From Deltaproteobacteria bacterium (GTDB taxonomy: Bacteria; Desulfobacterota; Syntrophia; Syntrophales; Smithellaceae), in NCBI GenBank assembly GCA_012729055.1, contig JAAYDW010000089.1, positions 1 through 36,061 on the forward strand: a stretch of 36,061 bases of DNA, written 5' to 3'. Positions within the stretch are counted from its first letter, which is position 1; each line of letters starts with the position of its first letter. The notes beneath the pieces are model-generated. The model searched no databases. It worked only from the letters and a program-made list of their open reading frames with translations, and had not been told where the DNA came from. Made by a program: the position numbers and the translations under genes. Positions 1-9,400 of the stretch are shown here, one piece after another.

Positions 1-1463
1 ACGGGGTCGATGGTGTAGGCCGATATCGTTTTGGAAACCGCGTTAAACGCGTAGAGAAAATTTCCCGCCGGATCGATGGCGAGGGCGTAGGGCTTGGTGC
101 CGGCGGCAAAAGGAGAACCGGCGATTCTGGTTAACGTCCCTCCGACTGCCTTGACGGCATAGGCCGAAATCGAGTTGGACTGGATATTGGCCACGTAGAT
201 GAAGTTTCCGGTCGGATGCATGGCCATCATGTAAGGCTTTGCTCCTGTGGCGATACTGCTGGCGGATGTCAGGGTTCCCGTGTTGGCAATGCTGTGTGTC
301 GTAATCCTATTGGCTCCCGTACGAGATATGTAGGCAAACGTTCCCAAGGGATTGATGACCATATGTGTGGCATCCCCGCTTGTCGCCACGCTGGGGCCGG
401 CGATGAGGGCTCCCGTGGCGCCGATGGTGAAGACGTTAACGCTGCTGGAGCGGGTATTAAGCACATAGGCAAAACGACCCGTGGGGTCTATGACCAGGGG
501 GCAGGGCATCCTTCCGGTTGAAACGGATGCGCCGGCGGTCAGAACGCCTGTCAACGGATCGATTGTGTAAGCGGAGATATTCTTGGAGCCGGAATTGGTC
601 GCATAGGCAAACTGCCCGGAGGGATCAATCGTTACGGCAAAGGGCTGCGTGCCGGCCGCAAAGGGTGATCCGGCGACTTCCGTCAGGATGCCGGTAACCC
701 CGTCGATGGCATAAGCCGAGATATCGCCGGAGGTGATGTTGGCTGCGTAGGCGAAGGTTCCCGTCGGATCGATCGTAACTGTGTGGGGCAGTGTGCCGGC
801 CGCGAAAGGCGATCCGGCGACTTCCGTCAGGATGCCGGCGACTCCGTCGATGGCGTAAGCCGAAATGCTGCCGTCAGTGATGTTGGCCGTGTAAAGAAAC
901 CGGCCCGCTGCATCGATCGAAAGGGAGTTCGGATGGGTGCCGGCCGCGAAGGGCGATCCGGCCACCGGTGTGAGCGATCCACTTGCCGCGTCGATGGTGT
1001 AAGCGGAAATATTTCCGGAAGCATAGTTGGCCGCATAAACGAACCGGCCGGACGGATCGACCGTCAGGCGGGGCGGAGGAGGAACGCAGCTGATGATGAC
1101 GTTGCCCACCGGTTTCGTGTTGATAACGCCGGTGGCGTTGCTCACCATGCACGTCTGGGAAAGGGTGGGCGGCTGCGTCTTGATGGTGACGTTATACGCG
1201 GCGCCGTCGGCGATGGCCTTGGAAAACGTAAAGGTGCCGTTGGCGTTTATCAACAGATCGTCCGCGCCGTTGTTTTGCAGGATCAGCCCTCCGCCGATCA
1301 TGCCGTAAACGACGCCGCGGACCGTGTAACTGTATCCCTTGTCGTCGCTGCCGCCTCCGCCGCAGGAGATGAGGATGGCCGCCAGGCACAAGGCCAGCGC
1401 CGCAAGCGAAATGCCCGGTCGGGTTTTTCCGGTTTTCTTTTTACCTTCGGACAGCGCCACCAT
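1..1463 (-). CDS. Beta-propeller (lactonase/YVTN-like) lipoprotein, partial
   Basis: This gene starts with ATG at 1463 and runs off the left edge, so 487 codons are visible and the C-terminus is missing. A textbook Shine-Dalgarno (AAGGAGGGG) lies just upstream. The N-terminus has a basic stretch, a hydrophobic segment and a lipobox ending ILISC with Cys34, followed by Gly-Gly-Gly-Gly-Ser, so it is probably a lipoprotein. A linker domain (about residues 45-135) is followed by at least eight repeats of roughly 40 residues with the pattern I-D-P-x-G-x-F-x-Y-x-x-N ... I-S-A-Y-x-I-D ... G-x-L-T-x-V-x-G-S-P-F-A-A-G-T. These are blades of a 6-phosphogluconolactonase/YVTN-type beta-propeller. Such propellers bind ligands or partners at the cell surface; an actual lactonase activity is not indicated. 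The near-identity of several blades suggests recent internal duplication. Confidence 0.85.
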   Translation of the reverse strand, partial: MVALSEGKKKTGKTRPGISLAALALCLAAILISCGGGGSDDKGYSYTVRGVVYGMIGGGLILQNNGADDLLINANGTFTFSKAIADGAAYNVTIKTQPPTLSQTCMVSNATGVINTKPVGNVIISCVPPPPRLTVDPSGRFVYAANYASGNISAYTIDAASGSLTPVAGSPFAAGTHPNSLSIDAAGRFLYTANITDGSISAYAIDGVAGILTEVAGSPFAAGTLPHTVTIDPTGTFAYAANITSGDISAYAIDGVTGILTEVAGSPFAAGTQPFAVTIDPSGQFAYATNSGSKNISAYTIDPLTGVLTAGASVSTGRMPCPLVIDPTGRFAYVLNTRSSSVNVFTIGATGALIAGPSVATSGDATHMVINPLGTFAYISRTGANRITTHSIANTGTLTSASSIATGAKPYMMAMHPTGNFIYVANIQSNSISAYAVKAVGGTLTRIAGSPFAAGTKPYALAIDPAGNFLYAFNAVSKTISAYTIDP

Positions 1464-1535
1464 TTTCCCCTCCTTAAACCAGCGGATTGACGGATGATTG
1501 ACAGATCGGATCGTCGTTTTTCTTTTCGTGGCGGA

Positions 1536-1564
1536 TATATATGTAGATTTGACGGCGATGTCAA
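1536..1564 (-). promoter_or_regulatory. Sigma70-type promoter of the beta-propeller lipoprotein gene
   Basis: Read on the minus strand: TTGACA (1564-1559), 17-nt spacer, TATATA (1541-1536). This is a near-consensus sigma70 promoter about 73 nt upstream of the lipoprotein ATG. It lies next to, and points away from, the msrAB promoter. Confidence 0.65.
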
Positions 1565-1581
1565 TCAAATATTGGGCGGAT

Positions 1582-1609
1582 TTGACATCCAACGGATCGT
1601 CGTTACACT
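1582..1609 (+). promoter_or_regulatory. Sigma70-type promoter of msrAB
   Basis: TTGACA (1582-1587), 16-nt spacer, TACACT (1604-1609), ending 37 nt before the proposed GTG start of the Msr fusion. The -35 elements of this promoter and the divergent one are only 17 bp apart, so the two genes could be co-regulated or could compete. Confidence 0.6.
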
Positions 1610-1646
1610 TAAAGACAACGGCTTTAGGGCCTTCGGGAGAAAAAAA

Positions 1647-2738
1647 GTGAAACGTTCATGGATCGGCAAAACAGGATTGGGGCTGCTGTGCCTGTGTATT
1701 GCCGGGGCGGCGCAATCCGGAGAGGGCAAAACAATGAAGATCAAAAACGAAACGCAGCAAACGGTCGTGGCGACGCTGGCCGGCGGATGTTTCTGGTGCG
1801 TGGCGGCCGATATGAAAAAACTTCCCGGCGTCATACGGGTGATTTCCGGTTACACGGGCGGCCGGGGTGAGAATCCGACGTATGAAACCTATGAAGTCAG
1901 GGGGCATGTGGAGGCAGTGCAGGTGCATTACGATCCCCGACAGGTATCGTACGAGCAGATTTTAACGTATTTTCTCGAGCACATCGATCCGACGGATTCG
2001 GGCGGCCAGTTTGCCGACCGAGGCTCCGGTTACGTTCCGGCGATTTTCTACAACAACGCCGCAGAGCAGGAGACCGCCCGGTCTGTGCTTACGGCGTTCG
2101 GCCGTTCGGGGAAATTTAACCGGCCCCTGGCGATGAAACTGCTTCCAGCGGCCGGCTTTTATCCGGCCGAGGCGTATCACCAGAACTACGATGAGAAGAA
2201 TCCCCTGCGTTACCGTGCGTATCGCAGCGGGTCGGGACGGGAGCGGTTTATTGCCGAACGCCGGCAAAACGATAAAAACGCGGCTGGGCCTGCCGCTCCA
2301 TCCTTTGTGAAGCCGGACCAAGCGGCCCTGAAGAAAAAGCTGACCCCGCAACAGTATGAGGTGACGCAGCACGGCGCCACAGAGCCGCCGTTCTCCAATG
2401 CCTATGTGAACAACAAAAAAGACGGCATTTATGTGGACATTGTTTCCGGCGAGCCGCTGTTCAGCTCCCATGACAAGTACGATTCCGGATCCGGCTGGCC
2501 CAGTTTTATCCGGCCGCTCGAGCCGGAAAACATTGTAAAGAAAGAAGACCGCAGCCACGGCATGGTGAGAACCGAAGTGCGTTCCCGGCTGGCCGATTCG
2601 CATCTGGGGCATGTGTTTCCGGATGGTCCGGGGCCTTCCGGCGCGCGCTACTGCATGAACTCGGCTGCTTTGCGTTTTATTCCCCGGGAAGATCTGGAAA
2701 AGGAAGGTTACGGGCGGTATCTGAAGCTCTTCGAATAA
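1647..2738 (+). CDS. msrAB: Exported methionine sulfoxide reductase MsrA-MsrB fusion
   Basis: This bifunctional repair enzyme reduces methionine-S-sulfoxide (MsrA) and methionine-R-sulfoxide (MsrB) in proteins. I chose the GTG at 1647 (363 aa) because GGGAG lies 8 nt upstream and the first ~25 residues form a signal peptide (basic start, [12 protein letters not shown] core), implying a periplasmic enzyme; an internal ATG at 1734 would give a cytoplasmic form. MsrA spans about residues 40-195 with GCFWC (nucleophile Cys48, second Cys51), SGYTGG and GHVEAVQV. MsrB spans about 225-350 with [19 protein letters not shown] and the catalytic [11 protein letters not shown] (Cys336). The MsrB zinc CxxC pairs are absent, and the usual resolving-Cys position (SGCGWPSF in E. 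coli) is Ser282. The stop lies 12 bp from the convergent 744-aa gene. Confidence 0.93.
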   Translation: MKRSWIGKTGLGLLCLCIAGAAQSGEGKTMKIKNETQQTVVATLAGGCFWCVAADMKKLPGVIRVISGYTGGRGENPTYETYEVRGHVEAVQVHYDPRQVSYEQILTYFLEHIDPTDSGGQFADRGSGYVPAIFYNNAAEQETARSVLTAFGRSGKFNRPLAMKLLPAAGFYPAEAYHQNYDEKNPLRYRAYRSGSGRERFIAERRQNDKNAAGPAAPSFVKPDQAALKKKLTPQQYEVTQHGATEPPFSNAYVNNKKDGIYVDIVSGEPLFSSHDKYDSGSGWPSFIRPLEPENIVKKEDRSHGMVRTEVRSRLADSHLGHVFPDGPGPSGARYCMNSAALRFIPREDLEKEGYGRYLKLFE

Positions 2739-2750
2739 AGAGGAGTGTTC

Positions 2751-4985
2751 TCAAGAGCGCCGCAAACGCGCGATGATCGGATTCGGATAGGTTCGGTCCA
2801 GATCCGCAAGCAAAAGACTGCTTCGCCGCGATTTTCCGGTCCTGCCTGATTTCCCGCAGGCAGCGTCGGCTGCGGAAGAACACTCCGGGGGCAGGCAGAG
2901 GCGGACCTGATCCGCCGCGTTTTGGACATTGGCCAGAAAGGCTTCCACGCCGATGTTGCCGCAGACGACGGAGTAAACGGAAAGATTGTCCGCGGTCAGC
3001 TTTTCCGCCGCATTTTGCGCGCATCCCAGCCAGGACAGAATGCCCCGGCATAATTGCGGAGTTCTTGCGGGGGCGAAATCCCAGAGAATCAGCGCAAACA
3101 TATAGTACATGTGCGGAATGTTGCTGCGGCACATCACCAGATTTTCATAGCGGGCAATGAAGAGGGTGATCGTGGCCAGGAGATCCTGCAAACTTTTGTT
3201 TTGGGTCCCGCCGCTCCGGGCGCTGGAATCCGCAAGCCAGCCGATATTGCGGAAAACGCGATTGCTCACCCGATTGAATATGCCGCCGACATCGACGGAG
3301 TTCTTCCTGCGGCCGTCCTCACCCGCCAGCAGATCGAGCAGGCACAACGTGTAGCCGAACATGTACAGGGAGTTCAGGGCCTTTCCCCCGGCGGAAACGC
3401 TCATGCTCCTGACGAAGGCGTCTTGCGCCTGGTCGAGGAGCGCCAGAATATCCGCCAGCCCGATCTGCCGGCGGCCCGCGGTTTGCTTTCGACAGGTGAA
3501 TTGCAGATATTTGACGGCCTGGCCGAAGTGCAGGACGCCGATTTCATGCCAGATGTCGCTTTCCGGCTCGCAATGGCCGACGATAAAATCTCCCTGCGCC
3601 CGCGCGCGGGCAAACCCGATGGCGGCGGTTTCCGCGTCGGCCTGCCCGTGGGCGATGGACGCGTAAATCTGCATCCGCAGGAGTCTGGCCGTTAAATTGA
3701 GCGGGTGGGAAAGGAGCAGGTTGGCAAGCACAGCATCCGCTTCAAAAGGCATTTGCCTTGCAAACAGCGCCCGGGCGATTTCCGTAAGCAAAAGCGCGCT
3801 TTGCGGAAAACGGTGCATGGCCGCGATGGCGCCAAAGGAAGAGGCGCCGGCTTGTTCCGGGAAGTGAAGCGCCCGCCGGAAATCTTCGTAGGAAGGGTCG
3901 GACACACAGCGGGGCAGCATTTTTTCGTCGAACAGGCAGGGGATGAGATCGTAATACCGGAACGAGAGAAAATGGGTGACGAGCCAGATGTTGCTGCCGG
4001 CGCCCGTCGCGCGGTAAGCGTTCGGCGCGTAAAGCGCGAAGCCCGCCTTGACGGAAGCGGAAAGCGCGCACAGGTGGGCGAAATCCGTGAGGTAGATGCC
4101 CGATTCGTTGCTGATGCGGAATCCCACAATGCGTTGGATGGCCGCAGGGGCTTCTTCCAGCGGACCGGCGTGGATAATGATCAGCAGTTTCTTCCGGGGA
4201 TCGCCCTGATCGGAAAGCAGCCAGCGGGCGGACATCTGATGGGCGATGGCCATGAGATTCCGGACGGCTTCGTTGTACAGCCGCGGTTCGTCCGCGGGGC
4301 CGGGCTTTTTCGGCGCCCGGAGATTGAAAGAAGTCGCGCCGATCGTTTCCAGCGTTTTTTTGTGGATGAGGTTTCCCAGGCACAGATAATCGATGCACAG
4401 CGAAAGCTCTTTTTTCAGCCAGGCGACATCCGCAGGAACGATGACGGCGCCTTCGCCCTGCAGGTGAAAGGTAATGGTGACGCCGGAAGTTTCCTGAGGG
4501 ATTTGCGTGGAATCGGCCGATCCGGCCGGCAGCTGCACGAGCACATCGTAGCGCCAGTTCAGCTCCGGACGCTTCTGCCCCAGCTTGAAGGCCAGGAGCC
4601 GCAGAAGCGCGCGTTTTTTAGGCGTGTTGACGACAAACCTCTTCTTGAGCCTGGTAATCATGGAAGCCCCGACGGAGGGCAGACACAACTCGCGGGCGGT
4701 CACCTCCAACTGCGCGATGAGAGCGTTTACGGACAGAGGGCCGGCCAGCGTGAGAAGGACGTCGGGAAAGGTCAGGCCGGCGGGCGTTTTCGTCTCGCGG
4801 CGGTCGTCCTGCTTTTTGAGAAAAGCCGCGAATGCCGCTTCGGTCGGGGTTTCGATCACCGAATGGTTATACGCGTACCGGACGATGCCGGGGATCGCAC
4901 GGCGGGAAATCTCCCGGTCGTTGTCCCTGAAATCATAAAAACTTGCCGCAGTCGGAAAAGCGGAAAGTAAGGCATCGACGATCAT
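2751..4985 (-). CDS. Unrecognised 744-aa protein, helical C-terminal half
   Basis: I do not recognise this family. The proposed start is ATG at 4985 (744 aa); the frame stays open to an ATG at 5096, which would overlap the upstream amidohydrolase by 23 bp and add 37 residues. No signal peptide or membrane segment is obvious, so it is probably cytoplasmic. The middle (about residues 190-400) has alternating strands and helices with phrases such as KKLLIIIHAGPLEE. The C-terminal ~300 residues are Ala/Leu-rich helices, including a stretch like AVLANLLLSHPLNLTARLLRMQ, reminiscent of TPR-type solenoids but without clear repeat consensus. It is the last gene after tamA-tamB-amidohydrolase and is probably co-transcribed with them. 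A regulatory or scaffold role is possible but unsupported. Confidence 0.75.
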   Translation of the reverse strand: MIVDALLSAFPTAASFYDFRDNDREISRRAIPGIVRYAYNHSVIETPTEAAFAAFLKKQDDRRETKTPAGLTFPDVLLTLAGPLSVNALIAQLEVTARELCLPSVGASMITRLKKRFVVNTPKKRALLRLLAFKLGQKRPELNWRYDVLVQLPAGSADSTQIPQETSGVTITFHLQGEGAVIVPADVAWLKKELSLCIDYLCLGNLIHKKTLETIGATSFNLRAPKKPGPADEPRLYNEAVRNLMAIAHQMSARWLLSDQGDPRKKLLIIIHAGPLEEAPAAIQRIVGFRISNESGIYLTDFAHLCALSASVKAGFALYAPNAYRATGAGSNIWLVTHFLSFRYYDLIPCLFDEKMLPRCVSDPSYEDFRRALHFPEQAGASSFGAIAAMHRFPQSALLLTEIARALFARQMPFEADAVLANLLLSHPLNLTARLLRMQIYASIAHGQADAETAAIGFARARAQGDFIVGHCEPESDIWHEIGVLHFGQAVKYLQFTCRKQTAGRRQIGLADILALLDQAQDAFVRSMSVSAGGKALNSLYMFGYTLCLLDLLAGEDGRRKNSVDVGGIFNRVSNRVFRNIGWLADSSARSGGTQNKSLQDLLATITLFIARYENLVMCRSNIPHMYYMFALILWDFAPARTPQLCRGILSWLGCAQNAAEKLTADNLSVYSVVCGNIGVEAFLANVQNAADQVRLCLPPECSSAADAACGKSGRTGKSRRSSLLLADLDRTYPNPIIARLRRS

Positions 4986-5073
4986 GGTCTGTCCGTTCAC
5001 TATTCGGTTGTTGAATGTAGGGCATGTGTTGCACAAAACCCGGCGGCTTTCAACCAATTTTTGCACAGGCCTG

Positions 5074-6408
5074 TCAACGGACCACGACCCGGTCATGTTC
5101 CGCAGCGATTCGTTTTCCGATTACGCGGACCTTTTCCATGGCCGCGCCGAGGTCGATGGTCAGGAGCCGGCGGTTTTCCATGACGATTCGGCCGTCGATG
5201 ACGCTGGTTTTCACGTCCGCGCCGCGCGCGGCGTAAACCAGGTGGGAGTACGGATTGTAAAGCGGCGTCAGATGCGGCTGGTTCATATCCACCAGGATCA
5301 GGTCGGCCCGTTTGCCCGTCTCGATGGAGCCGATGAGCGCATCTTGCCCCAGCACGCGCGCGCCTTCGATCGTGGCCATTCGGACGACGGTTTCAGCGCT
5401 CATCACCGTCGGGTCGAGCTGCGTGACTTTGTGAATTTTGGCCGTGAGATCCATTTCCTGAAACAGGTCCAGATCGTTGTTGCTGGCGGAGCCGTCCGTG
5501 CCCAGACCGACGGCGATACCGGAGGCGAGCATGTCCGGAACGGGCGCAATGCCGGCGGCAAGCTTCATGGAACTTGCCGGATTGTGGGAGACGCTCACGC
5601 CCAGGTCGGCGAAGAGCGCAATGTCGTCGGGCGACATCCAGTTGCAGTGCACGGCGATGGTCCGCTCGTCGAGCACGCCCAGATCATAAAGGTGTTGTAC
5701 CGGCTTTTTGCCGTAGCGGTTTTCGATGATGTCGATTTCGCCCCGGTTTTCCAGAAGATGCGTGAAATACAGAATTCCCGCGGCGCGGGCCGCCGCTTTG
5801 ACGTTTGTGAGCGTCTGCGGCGAACAGGTGTAGGGAGAGTGGCAGAAGAAAGCCGGAGTAATGAGCGGAGCGTGCGGCAGCCAGCGCGCGACGAACCGGT
5901 CCGCCGCCGCCATCATTTTTTCATATTGAGGATTGTCCGGCGTCGCGAAATCCGCGAAGCCCTGGGAGACCACCGCGCGCAGGCCGCAGGACAAGGCGGC
6001 TTCGGCGATTTGATTCTCGAAGAAATACCCGTCGCAAAACGTGGTGGTTCCCGACAGGATCATCTCGGCCATGGCCAGCAGCGCGCCGTCGTAAACCATT
6101 TGTTTGTTGACGAAGCGCGCCTCCATGGGAAAGATGTGGCGCTGCAGCCAGTCCATGAGCGGCAGATCGTCCGCAAGCCCCCGAAAGCAGACCATCGGCA
6201 GATGCGTGTGCGTGTTGACAAGCCCCGGCAGAACCAGGCAGCCGGTCGCGTCGACGGTCCGGGAAGCAGCGGGGCGGCAGCCGGCGTCGACCAGCGCGAT
6301 ACGCCCGTCGCGGACGCCGATCGTTGCGTCTTCGATGATTTTCATGTCGGCGGACAGAGTGAGCAGTGTTCCGCCCGCGATGACCAGGTCGAAATGTTCG
6401 GATGGCAT
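5074..6408 (-). CDS. mtaD: Amidohydrolase of the MTA/SAH deaminase (TRZ/ATZ) family
   Basis: This 444-aa protein is a metal-dependent TIM-barrel hydrolase of the group that deaminates S-adenosylhomocysteine or 5'-methylthioadenosine. Visible site residues are the HxH pair (His67, His69 in NTHTH), His217 and Glu220 (THLLEN), His254 (VHCNW) and Asp305 ([12 protein letters not shown]). Their order and spacing match the known enzymes of this family. A small beta-sandwich made of N- and C-terminal ends (GGTLLTL..., ...[15 protein letters not shown]) completes the fold. The start is ATG at 6408 with GAGAGGGA upstream, only 12 bp after tamB ends, so it sits in the tam operon. The probable role is recycling of SAM-cycle nucleosides in the cytoplasm. 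Related deaminases (guanine, hydroxy-triazine types) cannot be fully excluded, so the symbol is by family resemblance. Confidence 0.88.
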   Translation of the reverse strand: MPSEHFDLVIAGGTLLTLSADMKIIEDATIGVRDGRIALVDAGCRPAASRTVDATGCLVLPGLVNTHTHLPMVCFRGLADDLPLMDWLQRHIFPMEARFVNKQMVYDGALLAMAEMILSGTTTFCDGYFFENQIAEAALSCGLRAVVSQGFADFATPDNPQYEKMMAAADRFVARWLPHAPLITPAFFCHSPYTCSPQTLTNVKAAARAAGILYFTHLLENRGEIDIIENRYGKKPVQHLYDLGVLDERTIAVHCNWMSPDDIALFADLGVSVSHNPASSMKLAAGIAPVPDMLASGIAVGLGTDGSASNNDLDLFQEMDLTAKIHKVTQLDPTVMSAETVVRMATIEGARVLGQDALIGSIETGKRADLILVDMNQPHLTPLYNPYSHLVYAARGADVKTSVIDGRIVMENRRLLTIDLGAAMEKVRVIGKRIAAEHDRVVVR

Positions 6409-6420
6409 AAGCTTTCCCTC

Positions 6421-9400
6421 TCAGTTGAATTCGATTTTATAGTAGATGTCGACGCCGCTGGTCTGCCCCGTTTGCGTTTCCACCTGCCAGTTTTTGTAAA
6501 TGTCGTAGCGCAGAAAAAACAAATTGCCGCCGGAAAAAAGCGAACGCCCGTAGCTTATGTACAGCTGCGGCGTGAGATATTTGCCGACGACCAAAAGCGT
6601 TTCCGGAACGCTCTGCCCGCTGCCGGCGGCGCCCGAACCGGCGGGTCCGACGGGAATGCGCTTGTACCCCATGTGGCCGTTTTGCGTCAAGACATCCGAT
6701 TTGATGTCGAACGTATCAAGACCCAGGCGGTCTTTGATCTGGCGCTGGATCGATTCGGACTGTTGCGAAGTGAGCAGCGCGCCGGCCGCCATGACCAGCA
6801 GGTTGGCCTCTCCGGTGTCGGCGCCCAGCGGATGCCCCAAAACGATGTAAGCCAGCACATCCATGTCCGGCATGGGCGGCTCCGAATACAGTTTAACCAA
6901 GGGATGCGGCAGCGTGCCGCTGACCGTCACGCCCGCGCGGATGTCGCCAATCTTGCGCCAGGCTAAAAGATCCACCGCCGGCCGGTCGATCGGTCCGCCG
7001 GCGTAAAAGATGCGTCCGCGGTCAATATCCAGGTTGACGCCGTACGTTCGGAAGCGTCCTTTGACCACGCGGATTTCACCCCGTCCGTAAATCCGTTCCG
7101 GATCGCGAAATTGCAGGTCGACAGCTCCGCCCAATTGCGCGTCGATGCCGGCGGCTTTGATGAAGACGGCATCGCCCAGCGTCACTTTTGCCGCCACGTC
7201 CAGATCCACCGCCCCCTTGGAGGCCGCGGGCCGGGTTTGTCCTTCGCGGATCACGTCCGAACTTGCCTCGACGGGACCATCCGACTGCATGCCGACGATT
7301 TGCACCACGGGCAGCAGCACTTCGCCGCGGACCGATACTTTTTCCATCGTTCCCGCAAACGAAAGCCTGGGGGAACTTTGCACCTGAAGCTCGGGAAAAT
7401 AAATGGTTTGAAAACGGTCGCCCTGCAGGCGGCCTTCAAAACCGGCGATCCGCCACCCCGAAAGACGGATTTGCGCGGACCCCTCCAGGTGGCCGGGACC
7501 GGACACCGCCCGGAAGGAATCGATAAAGATAGTCTCGTCCTCCAGCCGGGCGGAGATTTGCGTGTCCTGAAGCAGGATACCCGCCGTCGGCAGATACGCG
7601 CCGGCCTGGGACAGGTTTGCCCGCCCCGCGAGCCGGGGAGCGGCCGGTGTGCCGTTTGCCTGCACGTCGAGCGTCAGTTCTCCGCGGCTTTCCTGCACCA
7701 GCCCCGGAAACAGCAGGCCCAGCGCGCCTTTTTCCCGGACTTTTCCCGCAAGCGATGCGTCGAAAGGTTTGTGGCGATCCAGCGCGACCGGCCAACGCGC
7801 AGGCAGGGGCAGGCGGAAGCGGCCGTCCAGCTCGCCGTACTCGGCCAGAGCCAGCGTAAGATTGCCGTGGAGCGTTTCCCCCTCCCAGGTAAAATCGAGC
7901 GCCGCATCGCGCAGATTCATGCGGACATCACCCCGCGGACCGCGCCAGGAAAGACGCGACCGGGCAAGCTCCGCGCGGCCGGCAAGCGAAAAGCGGCCCT
8001 CCGGCAGAAGCTTTCCTGCCGCCTCGCCGCGAATCCGTCCTTCCAGTCCGGCGCGGCCGGGCAGCGCCGTCGCCAGCGGACCCGGATCCAAGCCGTCCAC
8101 CTGCAGCTGAAACCGCCCCGTTTCCGGCAGGGCCAGGCGCGCGGGATCGGAGGAGACAAATTGCCCCTGTACACGGCCTTCTTCGGCCAGCAGAAGGTTT
8201 GCCCGGACCAGAGTGCCTTTTTCATCGGCCTTTAGGCTGATGTCGCCCCGGCGGACGGCAAACGTCTTTCCTTCCGCTTGAAGCGCGCCCGCGAGCGTGA
8301 CGTTTCCGGAGAGCGTCACGCGTTCGTCGTTGTAGACCTGGAGGGACATTCGGCCGCTGGTCGTTCCCGCGAGCGTCTGTGCCTCAAGCCAAAAGTTGGC
8401 CCGGGCGAGATTCAGATCGCTCCAGTCGATGGCAAGCGATGCCGTGAAAGGATCCAGCGAAGCGGCGCCGGACAACCGGAGGGTTTCCCGGCCCGCGCCC
8501 TCGATGCGCAGGGGCGCGAGTACAACGCGCTGCGGCGTGACGGACAGTGAGGCGGGCAGGGCCAGCCGCCAGGAGCCGACGCCGTCCTGGCCTTCCAGCT
8601 TAAGAATTTTTCCCTGCCAGGTCTCCTTGTCGTAAGATCCGGAAAGCGCAAGAAGGATCGTCCGGGAGCGCCCCCGTCCCAGCGAGACGCTGACGGTGTG
8701 CGCTTTTGCCGTACCGCCCGCTTTGATCGTTCCGGTGTCGGCCGCAAGCCCGCCCCAGCGGACGTGCCCGAAGACGGCGTCGAGCGTGGCGGACAGGGGA
8801 GTCTGATCTGAAACAACGGCGGACAGTTGCGCCCGTCCCAGCGCCAGCGGCCCGGCCTGCCAGTTGCGGGCGCGCAGCGTGAGGGCGCCGCCGGGCTTTT
8901 CGCCGCGCCAGCGCGCCCACCCGTCGGCTTCGAAGGATCCTGCGGTTTGCGGGATCAGGCGCGACGAATCGTCGACGCGCGCTTGGAAGGTCACTTTGTT
9001 TTTTACCGAACCGGCGGCGCTAAGAGAAAATCCCTTTCCCGCAAGCGTAAGGCGCGCAATCCGGATATCTTTGCCGTCGAAAGCGGCGTCCAGATTGCCT
9101 TTGAGCTCCCGGCCGTGCAAACGGCTTTCCCGCAGCAGACAGGCGATTTCACCACGGGGAGGATGGTTTTCCCGGAAAATCGCCTTCCCGGACAAATCGA
9201 AATTGATGGCGCCGGTCCAGGACGGATCGATGGCGGCAGGATTGAGATTCCGGCCGCTCAGCGCTCCGGTAACGGCGGGAGCTTCCCGCCAGTCGATCGT
9301 CAGGCCGCCGGCCAGAACGCCGTCGAGCGCTTTTCCCCGGAGATCGGAAAGCGCGAGGCCCTCGGTATTTCCCCGGAAATTGCTCTCCAGGTGAAAGGCT

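Noticed and set aside
3705-4970. Long plus-strand open frame (421 codons) opposite the 744-aa gene
   Set aside because: It reads Arg/Gly-rich, has no motif or ribosome-binding site, and is an antisense shadow of a GC-rich gene.
4984-6966. 660-codon plus-strand open frame spanning opposite the amidohydrolase and tamB end
   Set aside because: The minus strand carries clear active-site and TamB motifs; the plus reading crosses a gene boundary and has no recognisable domain.
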